Origin: Idiomarina zobellii
Lineage (GTDB): Bacteria > Pseudomonadota > Gammaproteobacteria > Enterobacterales > Alteromonadaceae
Assembly (NCBI RefSeq): GCF_900100855.1
Contig: NZ_FNCB01000002.1
Span: 62,001-126,000 of the forward strand
Direction of reading: 5' to 3'
Length of the DNA stretch: 64,000 nucleotides
Positions within the stretch are counted from its first letter, which is position 1; each line of letters starts with the position of its first letter. Shown piece by piece: positions 56,477 to 64,000 of this stretch. A model generated the notes under the pieces. It saw only the letters and a program-made list of their open reading frames with translations, ran no database searches and was not told the DNA's origin. The position numbers and the translations under genes were made by a program.

Positions 56477-56851
56477 TTAGCCGGCAATTAATGGTGTTTT
56501 AGACATAGCCACATGCAATAAAAACGCTATCCAGCCGCAAGCACCAACAAAACCAACCCAGCGCGTCACAGCAGACTGGCCTTTCATGGCGAAAATACCA
56601 AAAATAATGTAGCCAATAACACCAATGACTTTATCGGTTAACCAAGGCACTTCTATTGGATACATACCGACAGTCACCATAATGCCAATAGCACTCGCCA
56701 GTAGAAGTGTGTCGTTAACGTGAGGAACTATTTTTAGCCATTTTTTCTGTAATGCAGGAGAATCTAACAACCGCAAGACAAAGCGGAATAGAAATAAAAT
56801 AATAGAAATGAAAACAAATAAAACATGCAGGTGTTTAAAAACAACGTACAC
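56477..56851 (-). CDS. sirB2: SirB family membrane protein
   Basis: A 124-residue membrane protein with about four helices. The start YVVFKHLHVLFVFISIILFLFRF and the later KVIGVIGYIIFGIFAMK match SirB2 (YchQ). The family was named for an effect on Salmonella invasion gene expression, but its molecular role is unknown. It occupies its usual place between prmC and kdsA, here with the response regulator gene between it and prmC. Confidence 0.82.
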   Translation of the reverse strand: MYVVFKHLHVLFVFISIILFLFRFVLRLLDSPALQKKWLKIVPHVNDTLLLASAIGIMVTVGMYPIEVPWLTDKVIGVIGYIIFGIFAMKGQSAVTRWVGFVGACGWIAFLLHVAMSKTPLIAG

Positions 56852-56873
56852 AGTATAACCCCTTTATAATAAA

Positions 56874-58346
56874 TTAAAGATTTCTAAGTTCGGGTAGTAG
56901 CTTCAGAGCCTGCTCCAGAAATTCCGGTGAGTAGTAACGGCCTTTTTCATCATCGAGTCGTGTTTTGATATCCGCATCGCTGGTTTCTTCTTTAAACCAG
57001 TCCACAAGCTGCTCGGTCAGTAACAACACCTGAGTGCTTAATGCAATATCGCTACCTTGCTTCCCTTCAGGAAGACCTAAGCCGTCCCAGCGCTCTAACC
57101 GTTCCATTAACGCACGATGTGCTTTTTGGGTAGCGTCATGTTGACCATGAGTCAGTGCTTTTAATGAACGAGCAACACGCTGCTGGCAAGTCGTTTCGTT
57201 AGCAGCAACAGCCGTCGAAGCACAATCTAACAACGGCCGAGCTTGTGCAAATAACGACCAGGCTAAAGCTGTTGCTTCCGCCTCGTCAGCATTAACCGCT
57301 TGTGACAACCGGTAAGCTATGCGCCCTTCTCTGCTTCCATCCAGCACATTATTAAAATGATTCGCATTGTGCAGCATCAACTGGTCGGCTAAGCGCGCCA
57401 AGAAATGATCAGAGTCTTCTAAACAAACAACATTGTCCTGCGCCAGCTGCACGTTTTCCGCAAACAATTGCAATACGTGATGGTCATCGGCTGTTAACGT
57501 ACGAGAACGGCCACCAATAAATAAAACCGAACCATGTGCTCGGCAATGACTGCGGCAATACAGCAGTACAAAGTCATCACCGTAAAACGAGCCATGGTTA
57601 GCAATCACGTTTTCTAGCTCGGCTAAGGCTTTTGAGGGAATAACCGACCGCAGAGTTTGCCCGACACTAACCTGAGAGTCTTCACCATGCGCGGCTAACA
57701 CTTTATAAGACGTTCCTTCTTCATTGGCCGTCGCATAAAGGGTTTGCTTCGCCCCCCCAATAACCCAGCTTAACTGCTGAACTAAGCCATCAACAAAACT
57801 ATTCATAGGCTGCAGTGCGTATAAGTTTGTTGATGCTGAAATAATTTTTTCCAAGCCATGACGGCTTTGATCTATAGACATAATATCGCGGTAGGAACGC
57901 AACGAGGACATCACTGCCGTAAAGAGTTTTTGCGCGGTTAATTCAGTCTTCGATTTGTAGTCGTTGATATCGTAATTAACAATAACGGTGCGCTCAGGCG
58001 CCTGGCCGGGCTGGCCTGTTCGCAAGATAATGCGAGTAAAATGATTATCCGCTTTCTCACGAATATAACGAGCAACCTGAAGCCCCGCGTCATCGGTTTC
58101 CATAACAACGTCCAGCAAGAGAATTGCCGCATCTGGATGCTCGTCGATAAGTTTTTTCGCTTCCTCCCCGGAAAAAGCACTATAAAACTTCAGACCTCGC
58201 CCCAGGAAATTAAAGTCGTTCAACGCCAATTTAGTGACCGCATGCACCTCTGGCTCGTCATCGACAATTAGAATTTTCCAGTATTCTGTCGGTAATTTTG
58301 TATTTTGCTGGCTGGCTTCATCAGCAAACATGAACTGGTTGCTCAT
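56874..58346 (-). CDS. Response regulator with DUF3369 and degenerate HD-GYP domains
   Basis: A 490-residue protein. Residues 22-150 form a receiver domain with acidic residues near 29-31, the phosphorylated aspartate D79 and a lysine in YKSK. Residues about 165-330 match the DUF3369 sensory-like domain seen in such regulators. The C-terminal part keeps the HD-GYP outline, with ERWDGLGLPEG at 418-428 and RYYSPEFLEQA near the end, but the metal-binding HD pair is missing (ALAWSLFAQ stands where LLHDIGK is expected), so it should not hydrolyse cyclic di-GMP. Its start overlaps the prmC stop. No partner kinase is nearby. Confidence 0.8.
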   Translation of the reverse strand: MSNQFMFADEASQQNTKLPTEYWKILIVDDEPEVHAVTKLALNDFNFLGRGLKFYSAFSGEEAKKLIDEHPDAAILLLDVVMETDDAGLQVARYIREKADNHFTRIILRTGQPGQAPERTVIVNYDINDYKSKTELTAQKLFTAVMSSLRSYRDIMSIDQSRHGLEKIISASTNLYALQPMNSFVDGLVQQLSWVIGGAKQTLYATANEEGTSYKVLAAHGEDSQVSVGQTLRSVIPSKALAELENVIANHGSFYGDDFVLLYCRSHCRAHGSVLFIGGRSRTLTADDHHVLQLFAENVQLAQDNVVCLEDSDHFLARLADQLMLHNANHFNNVLDGSREGRIAYRLSQAVNADEAEATALAWSLFAQARPLLDCASTAVAANETTCQQRVARSLKALTHGQHDATQKAHRALMERLERWDGLGLPEGKQGSDIALSTQVLLLTEQLVDWFKEETSDADIKTRLDDEKGRYYSPEFLEQALKLLPELRNL

Positions 58347-59194
58347 TACTTGTCTCTCTCCGCCGTGACGTATTGTCCACCTGATACTCGCTCTACACTA
58401 GCATAATCCTGCCAGCGGTTAACCTTTTTATAACCATTTTTTGTGAGTAGCTCAATGACACTATCGGCCTGCTGCCATCCCTGCTCAAGTAATAGCCAAC
58501 CGCCATTTACAAGATATGATGATGCACCAACAACAATGTTCTTAATATCGTCTAAACCATCACCTTTTGCTACCAAAGCACTTAACGGCTCAAACCGCAC
58601 ATCGCCCTGGCTAAGGTGCGGGTCAGCTTCTTCAATATAAGGAGGGTTAGACACAATTAAGTCGAATGGCTTATCTGTTGGCACGTTAGAGAACCAATCG
58701 CTTTGAAAAAACTCAACATCGAGGCTGTTACGTCTAGCATTGCGAGATGCCAAAGCCACTGCGTCTCCGTTCTTATCGCAACCAAGCACCTGCCAATTCG
58801 GCTTTTCTGACTTTAACGCCAAAGCAATAGCACCAGTCCCGGTGCCTAAATCCAGCACTCTTGCGTTCTCGGGTAGGTTTAAACTCAAGGCTGCTTCTAC
58901 CAGAGTTTCTGTGTCTCCCCTGGGTATTAATGTGCTTTCATTGGTTTCAAGTTCTAACGACCAAAACTCTTTACGCCCAGTAATATAGGCTATCGGCTTA
59001 CCTTTAACCCTCTCACTAACCAAGGCTTGAAAGCGTTCCCATTGCACTTCTGTTAAGGCTTTCTCTGGCCATGTCATTATGTAAGTTTTGTTTTTGTCCA
59101 GCACAAAGCTCAACAACGCAAAAACGTCAGCCCTAACGTCATCACTATGCGCTAGCTGCTGACGCGCCCACTGTTGCGCTTCTTCTATGGTCAT
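58346..59194 (-). CDS. prmC: Release factor glutamine methyltransferase PrmC
   Basis: A 282-residue SAM-dependent enzyme that methylates the glutamine of the GGQ motif in release factors 1 and 2. [13 protein letters not shown] is the SAM-binding loop and [15 protein letters not shown] holds the NPPY active-site motif. It overlaps its substrate gene prfA by four bases, the classical arrangement. Confidence 0.96.
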   Translation of the reverse strand: MTIEEAQQWARQQLAHSDDVRADVFALLSFVLDKNKTYIMTWPEKALTEVQWERFQALVSERVKGKPIAYITGRKEFWSLELETNESTLIPRGDTETLVEAALSLNLPENARVLDLGTGTGAIALALKSEKPNWQVLGCDKNGDAVALASRNARRNSLDVEFFQSDWFSNVPTDKPFDLIVSNPPYIEEADPHLSQGDVRFEPLSALVAKGDGLDDIKNIVVGASSYLVNGGWLLLEQGWQQADSVIELLTKNGYKKVNRWQDYASVERVSGGQYVTAERDK

Positions 59195-60285
59195 TCTTGT
59201 CCTTCAGACAATGCCGCCAGCTGATCCGCCTGATGCTCAGTAATAATCGGATCCATAATCAAATCCAAGTCGCCCTGCAACACTTCATCCAGCCGATATA
59301 AGGTTAAGTTAATACGGTGGTCAGTGACACGACTTTGCGGGTAATTATAAGTTCGAATACGCTCTGAACGATCCCCGCTGCCCACTAAGTTACGACGGGT
59401 GCTTGCTTCTTCTTGCTGACGTTTTTCGTCCTCGATTTTCTGTAATCGAGCTTGCAGAACTGACATCGCTTTGGCGCGGTTTTTATGTTGTGAACGCTCT
59501 TCCTGACACTCAACAACAACGCCTGACGGCAAGTGCGTAATACGAATGGCCGAGTCCGTTCGGTTAACGTGCTGACCACCGGCGCCCGATGCGCGGAAAG
59601 TATCGACACGTAAGTCCGCCGGATTAATCTCTATAGCTTCAGCTTCCGGAATTTCTGGCAGAATAGCCACCGTACAGGCCGATGTGTGGATACGACCTTG
59701 TGACTCAGTTTCAGGTACGCGCTGCACACGATGACCACCAGACTCAAATTTCATACGGCCATAAGCGCCATCGCCATTCATTTGTGCAATCACTTCTTTA
59801 TAGCCGCCGTGGTCACCTTCATTGGCACTGACTACAGAGATATTCCAGCCATGTTTTTCTGCGTAGCGGCTGTACATACGAAACAGGTCACCCGCAAAAA
59901 TTGAGGCTTCATCACCACCAGCACCCGCTCGAATTTCCAGGTAGCAATTGCGATCATCGTTGGGATCTTTAGGCAGCAACAAAATTTGCAGTTGCTGCTC
60001 CAGCTCAGTTTCGTTTTCTTTCGCCTGCTTTAGCTCTTCCTGAGCCATTTCCCGCATTTCCGGGTCGTCTTCTTCGGCCATGTCTTTAGCAGCGACCTGG
60101 TCTTCCTGGTTTTGCTTATATTTCTCAAAGCAGTCCACGACTTCCTCAAGCTGTGAATACTCTTTCGATAGCGCGCGAAAACGGTTCTGATCGGAAATAA
60201 TGTCCGGTTCGCCCAGCAGCGCCTGAACTTCCTGGTAACGCTCAAGCAAACCTTCAAGTTTTCGTTCAATGGATGGATTCAACAT
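59191..60285 (-). CDS. prfA: Peptide chain release factor 1
   Basis: A 364-residue release factor that reads UAA and UAG. The stop-codon tripeptide is in [15 protein letters not shown] (PET here; E. coli has PAT), and the peptidyl-tRNA hydrolysis motif GGQ is in [13 protein letters not shown]. The N-terminal coiled coil is complete. It follows hemA by six bases, as in E. coli. Confidence 0.96.
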   Translation of the reverse strand: MLNPSIERKLEGLLERYQEVQALLGEPDIISDQNRFRALSKEYSQLEEVVDCFEKYKQNQEDQVAAKDMAEEDDPEMREMAQEELKQAKENETELEQQLQILLLPKDPNDDRNCYLEIRAGAGGDEASIFAGDLFRMYSRYAEKHGWNISVVSANEGDHGGYKEVIAQMNGDGAYGRMKFESGGHRVQRVPETESQGRIHTSACTVAILPEIPEAEAIEINPADLRVDTFRASGAGGQHVNRTDSAIRITHLPSGVVVECQEERSQHKNRAKAMSVLQARLQKIEDEKRQQEEASTRRNLVGSGDRSERIRTYNYPQSRVTDHRINLTLYRLDEVLQGDLDLIMDPIITEHQADQLAALSEGQE

Positions 60286-60291
60286 ATTCTT

Positions 60292-61563
60292 TTATTTGCC
60301 TTCTAAAGGGTCAGAATCGTCGCCTGACCACAATTGCTGTAACACCGCAAGTGTATACTGATCGTTGTTCTCACCTGCTGATTTTAACAAATTGGTAGGT
60401 TGGTGCGTCAGCTGCTGCACCAGTTTATGGCTAAATTGCTTCAGCACCTCTTCCGGTGCTTTACCTTGCTGCAGTTGAGCCAAGGCTCGTTCTAAATGAG
60501 TATCGGCGACAGCTTTCGTGTGTTGTCTGTATGACCTAACCAACTCCACGCTGTTGAGCGACTGCAACCAGTCAGTAAATTCCTGCGCCTGCTGGCGAAT
60601 AATTACCTGCGCTTCTTTCGCTGCCTGCTCGCGGTTTCTTATGTTTTCACTAATAATGCTTTGTAAGTCGTCAACCGTATACAAATAGGCATCATCAAGC
60701 TCATTCACTTGCTCTTCTATATCCCTGGGCACGGCTAAATCAATCAGTAGCATCGGCTTATGGCGACGTTTCTTCAATGCCTTTTCAACCGTGCCTTTAC
60801 CCACTATTGGTAAGGTACTGGCAGTTGAGCTCACCACAATATCAGCGTCAGGGAGAAGTTCAGACAGTTCTGACAAACTGTGCGCGGCACCATCCACTTT
60901 CTCAGCCAGCTCTCGTGCGCGTTGCAAGGTTCTGTTAGCGACTGTTATTTCCGTCACCCCTTGCTGCTTTAAGTGTTGGGCGACAAGTTCAGAAGTATCT
61001 CCAGCCCCAATTAATAACACTTTAGACTTGGCTAAGTTCGAAAAGATATGTCGCGCCATAGACACTGCGGCGTAAGCCACTGACACGGCATTTTGCCCAA
61101 CGGCGGTTTCATTACGGACAGTTTTTGCGACACGGAATGTTTGCTGAAACAAACGCTCTAAAATACCGCCGACAGCCTCCTGCCGTTTCGCTATTTGATA
61201 CGCCTGTTTTACTTGCCCGAGTATTTGCGGCTCCCCAAGCACAAGCGAGTCTAAGCCACTGGCAACAGACATTAAATGACTGATAGCCTGATCATTTTTA
61301 AACAGATAATGATGATTTTGCAGAGCGTCGGGAGGTAAGCTGTGAAAGCCTGTGAACCAACCGAGCAATAAATCGTCTGATACATCACCACGGCAATAAA
61401 GTTCGGTACGGTTACACGTCGAGACAATGACCGCTTCCTGCACGCCTTGTAAACCACGCACAGCCTGCAATGCGGCGTCGAGCTGCTCGGCATTGAAAGC
61501 AACTTGCTCACGCAAATCAACGGGGGCTGTTTTGTGGTTTATTCCCAGAGCTGAAATGGTCAT
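60292..61563 (-). CDS. hemA: Glutamyl-tRNA reductase
   Basis: A 423-residue enzyme that reduces glutamyl-tRNA to glutamate-1-semialdehyde, the first step of tetrapyrrole synthesis. The active-site cysteine lies in VSTCNRTELYC, GEPQILGQVKQAY and LIGAGDTSELVAQHL (NADPH binding) follow. It is divergent from lolB across a 134-base gap and heads the hemA-prfA-prmC cluster. Confidence 0.97.
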   Translation of the reverse strand: MTISALGINHKTAPVDLREQVAFNAEQLDAALQAVRGLQGVQEAVIVSTCNRTELYCRGDVSDDLLLGWFTGFHSLPPDALQNHHYLFKNDQAISHLMSVASGLDSLVLGEPQILGQVKQAYQIAKRQEAVGGILERLFQQTFRVAKTVRNETAVGQNAVSVAYAAVSMARHIFSNLAKSKVLLIGAGDTSELVAQHLKQQGVTEITVANRTLQRARELAEKVDGAAHSLSELSELLPDADIVVSSTASTLPIVGKGTVEKALKKRRHKPMLLIDLAVPRDIEEQVNELDDAYLYTVDDLQSIISENIRNREQAAKEAQVIIRQQAQEFTDWLQSLNSVELVRSYRQHTKAVADTHLERALAQLQQGKAPEEVLKQFSHKLVQQLTHQPTNLLKSAGENNDQYTLAVLQQLWSGDDSDPLEGK

Positions 61564-61697
61564 CGGATTGTGTAACTCGTTATCTCAACGCGGTCATGAT
61601 ATTAAGTGGCAGTGATTGTACGTGAAAGCCCTAATCATTGAAAGTCACAGCGCTTTCTGGTCAACTAACGATCCATCGATTACGCCAATAGAAAAAT

Positions 61698-62333
61698 ATG
61701 ATTCAATACCTAACTCGATTTGCGGTTTTGCTGGCTGTGTTGCTTTCCGCAGGCTGCTCAATACCAACACCGTCACACCAGGACAGTAGCCGACAAGTCA
61801 ATGTTGAGCTTGTCAAAGCACACCAAAATAAGCTGAACACGTTAAATAGCTGGTCGATGTCAGGTCGCATGGCGCTTATTCAGAAAGAGCTCGACAAGCG
61901 CGACTCATTTTATGTTAATTGGCAATATCAACCGACTTATCAGGAACTTCGCTTTTCACATCCGTTAAAAGGTCAACTGGCAAGGCTGACCGTTAGCAAC
62001 CAACAGGCAACGTTAGTAGACTCTAACGGAGCCATGCGCTCGGCGTTAAGTGCCCCTGCTCTTCTGGCGGATGTATTGCCAGTTTATATTCCTTTTGAGC
62101 ATCTGCATCAATGGGTTGTCGGTCAAAAAACGTCACAACTGAAAAAACTCACGTATTACAACGACGGTACGCTAGCCAGTGCTTCAGTTATTCAAAATGA
62201 TGAACAGTGGCGTATTCGATGGTTCTATAAGTTAGAAGCAGAAACAAAGCTCCCTCTCCCCGAGCAGGTGCACATTGAAAGCCCGACATTAAAAATAAAG
62301 GTACAAATGAACGAATGGCAGACCAGCAACTAA
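61698..62333 (+). CDS. lolB: Outer-membrane lipoprotein receptor LolB
   Basis: A 211-residue lipoprotein. The signal peptide ends in LLSAGCS (lipidated Cys at about residue 20). WSMSGRMALIQ and the SHPLKGQLARLTV segment match LolB, which inserts lipoproteins delivered by LolA into the outer membrane. It overlaps ispE by 19 bases and is divergent from hemA, as in E. coli. Confidence 0.93.
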   Translation: MIQYLTRFAVLLAVLLSAGCSIPTPSHQDSSRQVNVELVKAHQNKLNTLNSWSMSGRMALIQKELDKRDSFYVNWQYQPTYQELRFSHPLKGQLARLTVSNQQATLVDSNGAMRSALSAPALLADVLPVYIPFEHLHQWVVGQKTSQLKKLTYYNDGTLASASVIQNDEQWRIRWFYKLEAETKLPLPEQVHIESPTLKIKVQMNEWQTSN

Positions 62334-63175
62334 CGCTACCAGCGCCGGCAAAACTGAACCTGTTTTTGCACATAACCGGACGCAGGAATGACGGCTATCA
62401 CGAACTACAAACTGTTTTTCAATTTTTGGACTACGGCGACACCATAAGTTTTCAACCAGCGCCGGACGACCAGTTCGATTTCATAGATAGCAAGTCTCAA
62501 ATTGCCAAAGAAGACAATTTAATTTGGAAAGCTTTAGAGCGGCTGCGCCAGGAGTATTCAAGTAAAGGCATTACTCAGTTGCCTGGCGTTACCATTGAAG
62601 TTACGAAACGTTTACCTCAAGGTGCTGGCTTAGGTGGCGGCTCATCGGATGCTGCCACAACGCTCGTTGGTCTTAATTACCTATGGGGAGAACGCTTGTC
62701 GAACAAGCAGCTTCAAAAAATAGGCCTCGAGTTAGGCGCCGACGTTCCCGTATTTATCCATGGAAAGTCATGTTTCGCAGAAGGCATGGGTGAGCGGTTC
62801 ACGGATGTTGAGCCGCCTACTCCCTGGTACTTGGTTGTTAAACCCAATATCCATATTTCCACCGCTGAACTTTTTAATCACCCGGACCTAAGGCGAGACT
62901 GTAAATCGGTTGAAGTCGCTGTCTGGGAACAAAGCCACCATGAAAATGTGTTCGAGCCAGTGGTCTGTGCTCTGCATCCTGAAGTTGCTAAATTACGCGA
63001 TGCCTTGCTAGAATACGCTCCGACTCGGCTTACTGGCAGTGGAGCATGTCTATTTTCGACGTTCGAGAGCAGACAAGCGGCAGAGGAAGCTCAAAAGCAC
63101 ATTCCTCAGGAACTGTGTTCATTTATTGCTCAAGGCCAGAACCGTTCACCACTATTCCAAACATTAACCCAATAA
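62315..63175 (+). CDS. ispE: 4-diphosphocytidyl-2-C-methyl-D-erythritol kinase
   Basis: A 286-residue GHMP kinase of the MEP isoprenoid pathway. LPAPAKLNLFLHITGRR is the conserved N terminus, PQGAGLGGGSSDAA is the ATP-binding GHMP motif near residue 97, and LTGSGACLFSTF is the third motif. It lies between lolB and prs, the standard order. It starts inside the end of lolB. Confidence 0.96.
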   Translation: MADQQLTLPAPAKLNLFLHITGRRNDGYHELQTVFQFLDYGDTISFQPAPDDQFDFIDSKSQIAKEDNLIWKALERLRQEYSSKGITQLPGVTIEVTKRLPQGAGLGGGSSDAATTLVGLNYLWGERLSNKQLQKIGLELGADVPVFIHGKSCFAEGMGERFTDVEPPTPWYLVVKPNIHISTAELFNHPDLRRDCKSVEVAVWEQSHHENVFEPVVCALHPEVAKLRDALLEYAPTRLTGSGACLFSTFESRQAAEEAQKHIPQELCSFIAQGQNRSPLFQTLTQ

Positions 63176-63190
63176 AAGTCGAGGTATGTT

Positions 63191-64000
63191 GTGCCTGACA
63201 TGAAACTTTTCGCTGGCAACGCTACCCCCGAGCTAGCGCAGAAAATCGCCGATCGTTTATACATTAAACTGGGTGAAGCGTCTGTTGGACGTTTCAGTGA
63301 TGGCGAAATCAGTGTCGCTATTAATGAAAATGTCCGCGGTTCCGATGTCTTTATTTTGCAATCCACCTGCGCACCTACCAACGATAACCTCATGGAACTT
63401 ATCGTCATGGTTGATGCACTGCGTCGCGCATCTGCAGGTCGTATTACCGCTGTAATGCCTTATTTTGGCTACGCTCGCCAGGATCGCCGCGTTCGTTCTG
63501 CTCGTGTTCCTATTACTGCGAAAGTCGTTGCTGACTTTTTATCAAGCGTTGGTGTTGACCGCGTTCTGACCGTTGACTTGCATGCTGAGCAAATTCAAGG
63601 GTTCTTCGATGTTCCGGTTGATAACGTATTTGGCACACCTGTACTACTTGAGCACATGCGCCAACAGCAATTCGACAACCCTGTGGTTGTTTCTCCAGAT
63701 ATCGGTGGCGTTGTTCGTGCCCGCGCGTTTGCCAAGTTAATGGACGACACCGACTTAGCAATTATCGATAAGCGCCGCCCTTCTGCTAATGTTTCTCAGG
63801 TCATGCACATTATTGGGGATGTTAAAGGACGCGACTGCATTATTGTCGATGACATGATTGATACTGGCGGCACACTTTGTAAAGCAGCGGAAGCGCTTAA
63901 AAGTCATGGTGCTAAACGCGTTTTTGCTTATGCAACACACCCGGTATTTTCCGGTAACGCTGTTAAGAATATAGAAGAGTCGGCGATTGACGAACTGGTA
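63191..64000 (+). CDS. prs: Ribose-phosphate pyrophosphokinase, cut by the window end
   Basis: The first 270 codons of Prs, which makes PRPP from ribose 5-phosphate and ATP; E. coli Prs has 315 residues, so about 45 are missing at the right edge. [40 protein letters not shown] and the PRPP-loop [10 protein letters not shown] are all present. The start is GTG at 63191 (reading MPDMKLF as in E. coli), with GAGG six bases upstream; the ATG at 63200 is less likely. Confidence 0.96.
   Translation, partial: MPDMKLFAGNATPELAQKIADRLYIKLGEASVGRFSDGEISVAINENVRGSDVFILQSTCAPTNDNLMELIVMVDALRRASAGRITAVMPYFGYARQDRRVRSARVPITAKVVADFLSSVGVDRVLTVDLHAEQIQGFFDVPVDNVFGTPVLLEHMRQQQFDNPVVVSPDIGGVVRARAFAKLMDDTDLAIIDKRRPSANVSQVMHIIGDVKGRDCIIVDDMIDTGGTLCKAAEALKSHGAKRVFAYATHPVFSGNAVKNIEESAIDELV

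Noticed and set aside
61564-61697. TTTCAC-n17-TAATAT as the hemA promoter
   Set aside because: The -10 box is fair, but the -35 box matches the consensus at only two positions, too weak to list.

Overview
The window reads as a typical marine gammaproteobacterial chromosome segment. Gene content and order (gcvA-ygdD-rlmM, rcsF/trmO/proS, epmC-aroC-prmB/smrB, ratA-rnfH/smpB, and prs-ispE-lolB/hemA-prfA-prmC-sirB2-kdsA) match Enterobacteria and Alteromonadales. The strong branched-chain amino acid catabolism, the LiuR and PsrA type regulators and the Tad locus suggest Alteromonadales, possibly Idiomarina; this is inference from memory of the families, not a search. Genes are dense, with no gap above 300 bases. 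I saw no rRNA, tRNA, IS element, prophage or CRISPR array.

Region 1 (1-2.3 kb): start of rlmM, ygdD, an alpha/beta hydrolase and gcvA, all on the minus strand. Region 2 (2.3-22.9 kb): amino acid and acyl-CoA catabolism. A minus-strand valine/isoleucine cluster (mmsA, acyl-CoA dehydrogenase, 3-hydroxyisobutyryl-CoA hydrolase, mmsB, SDR) ends in a clear terminator. An EamA transporter and a thiolase follow. A plus-strand leucine operon then runs liuR-liuA-liuB-liuC-liuD-liuE-aacS, a GGDEF-EAL protein and ETF-ubiquinone oxidoreductase. A perfect 16-bp palindrome between the thiolase and liuR is the likely LiuR operator. The dehydrogenases feed electrons through ETF to the ETF-QO encoded at the operon's end, and liuE plus aacS plus the thiolase turn the leucine skeleton into acetyl-CoA.

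Region 3 (22.9-36.4 kb): a charged periplasmic coiled-coil protein, an H-NS family protein, rcsF, a DUF4097-like protein, trmO, proS, gpt with a purine permease, a ferredoxin, an AcoX-type NAD-kinase-like protein with a tiny entericidin-like lipoprotein, epmC-aroC-prmB, smrB, sixA, rnfH-ratA and smpB.

Region 4 (36.4-45.8 kb): a compact minus-strand Tad/Flp pilus locus with overlapping genes. Order in transcription: Flp pilin, TadG-like, TadE-like, a protein with two copies of an unrecognised domain, a protein with a third copy, a 63-residue mini-pseudopilin, CpaB/RcpC, secretin, TadA, TadB, TadC, a DUF192-like protein and a TadD-like TPR lipoprotein. The repeated domain (about 160 residues with an invariant CX9C) is the best candidate for something undescribed.

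Region 5 (45.8-64 kb): queE/queC, nagZ, an S41 protease lipoprotein, psrA-fadE with a PsrA-like box, trkH, kdsA, a DUF819 permease, sirB2, a DUF3369 response regulator with a degenerate HD-GYP domain, prmC-prfA-hemA, and divergently lolB-ispE-prs, the last cut by the window end.
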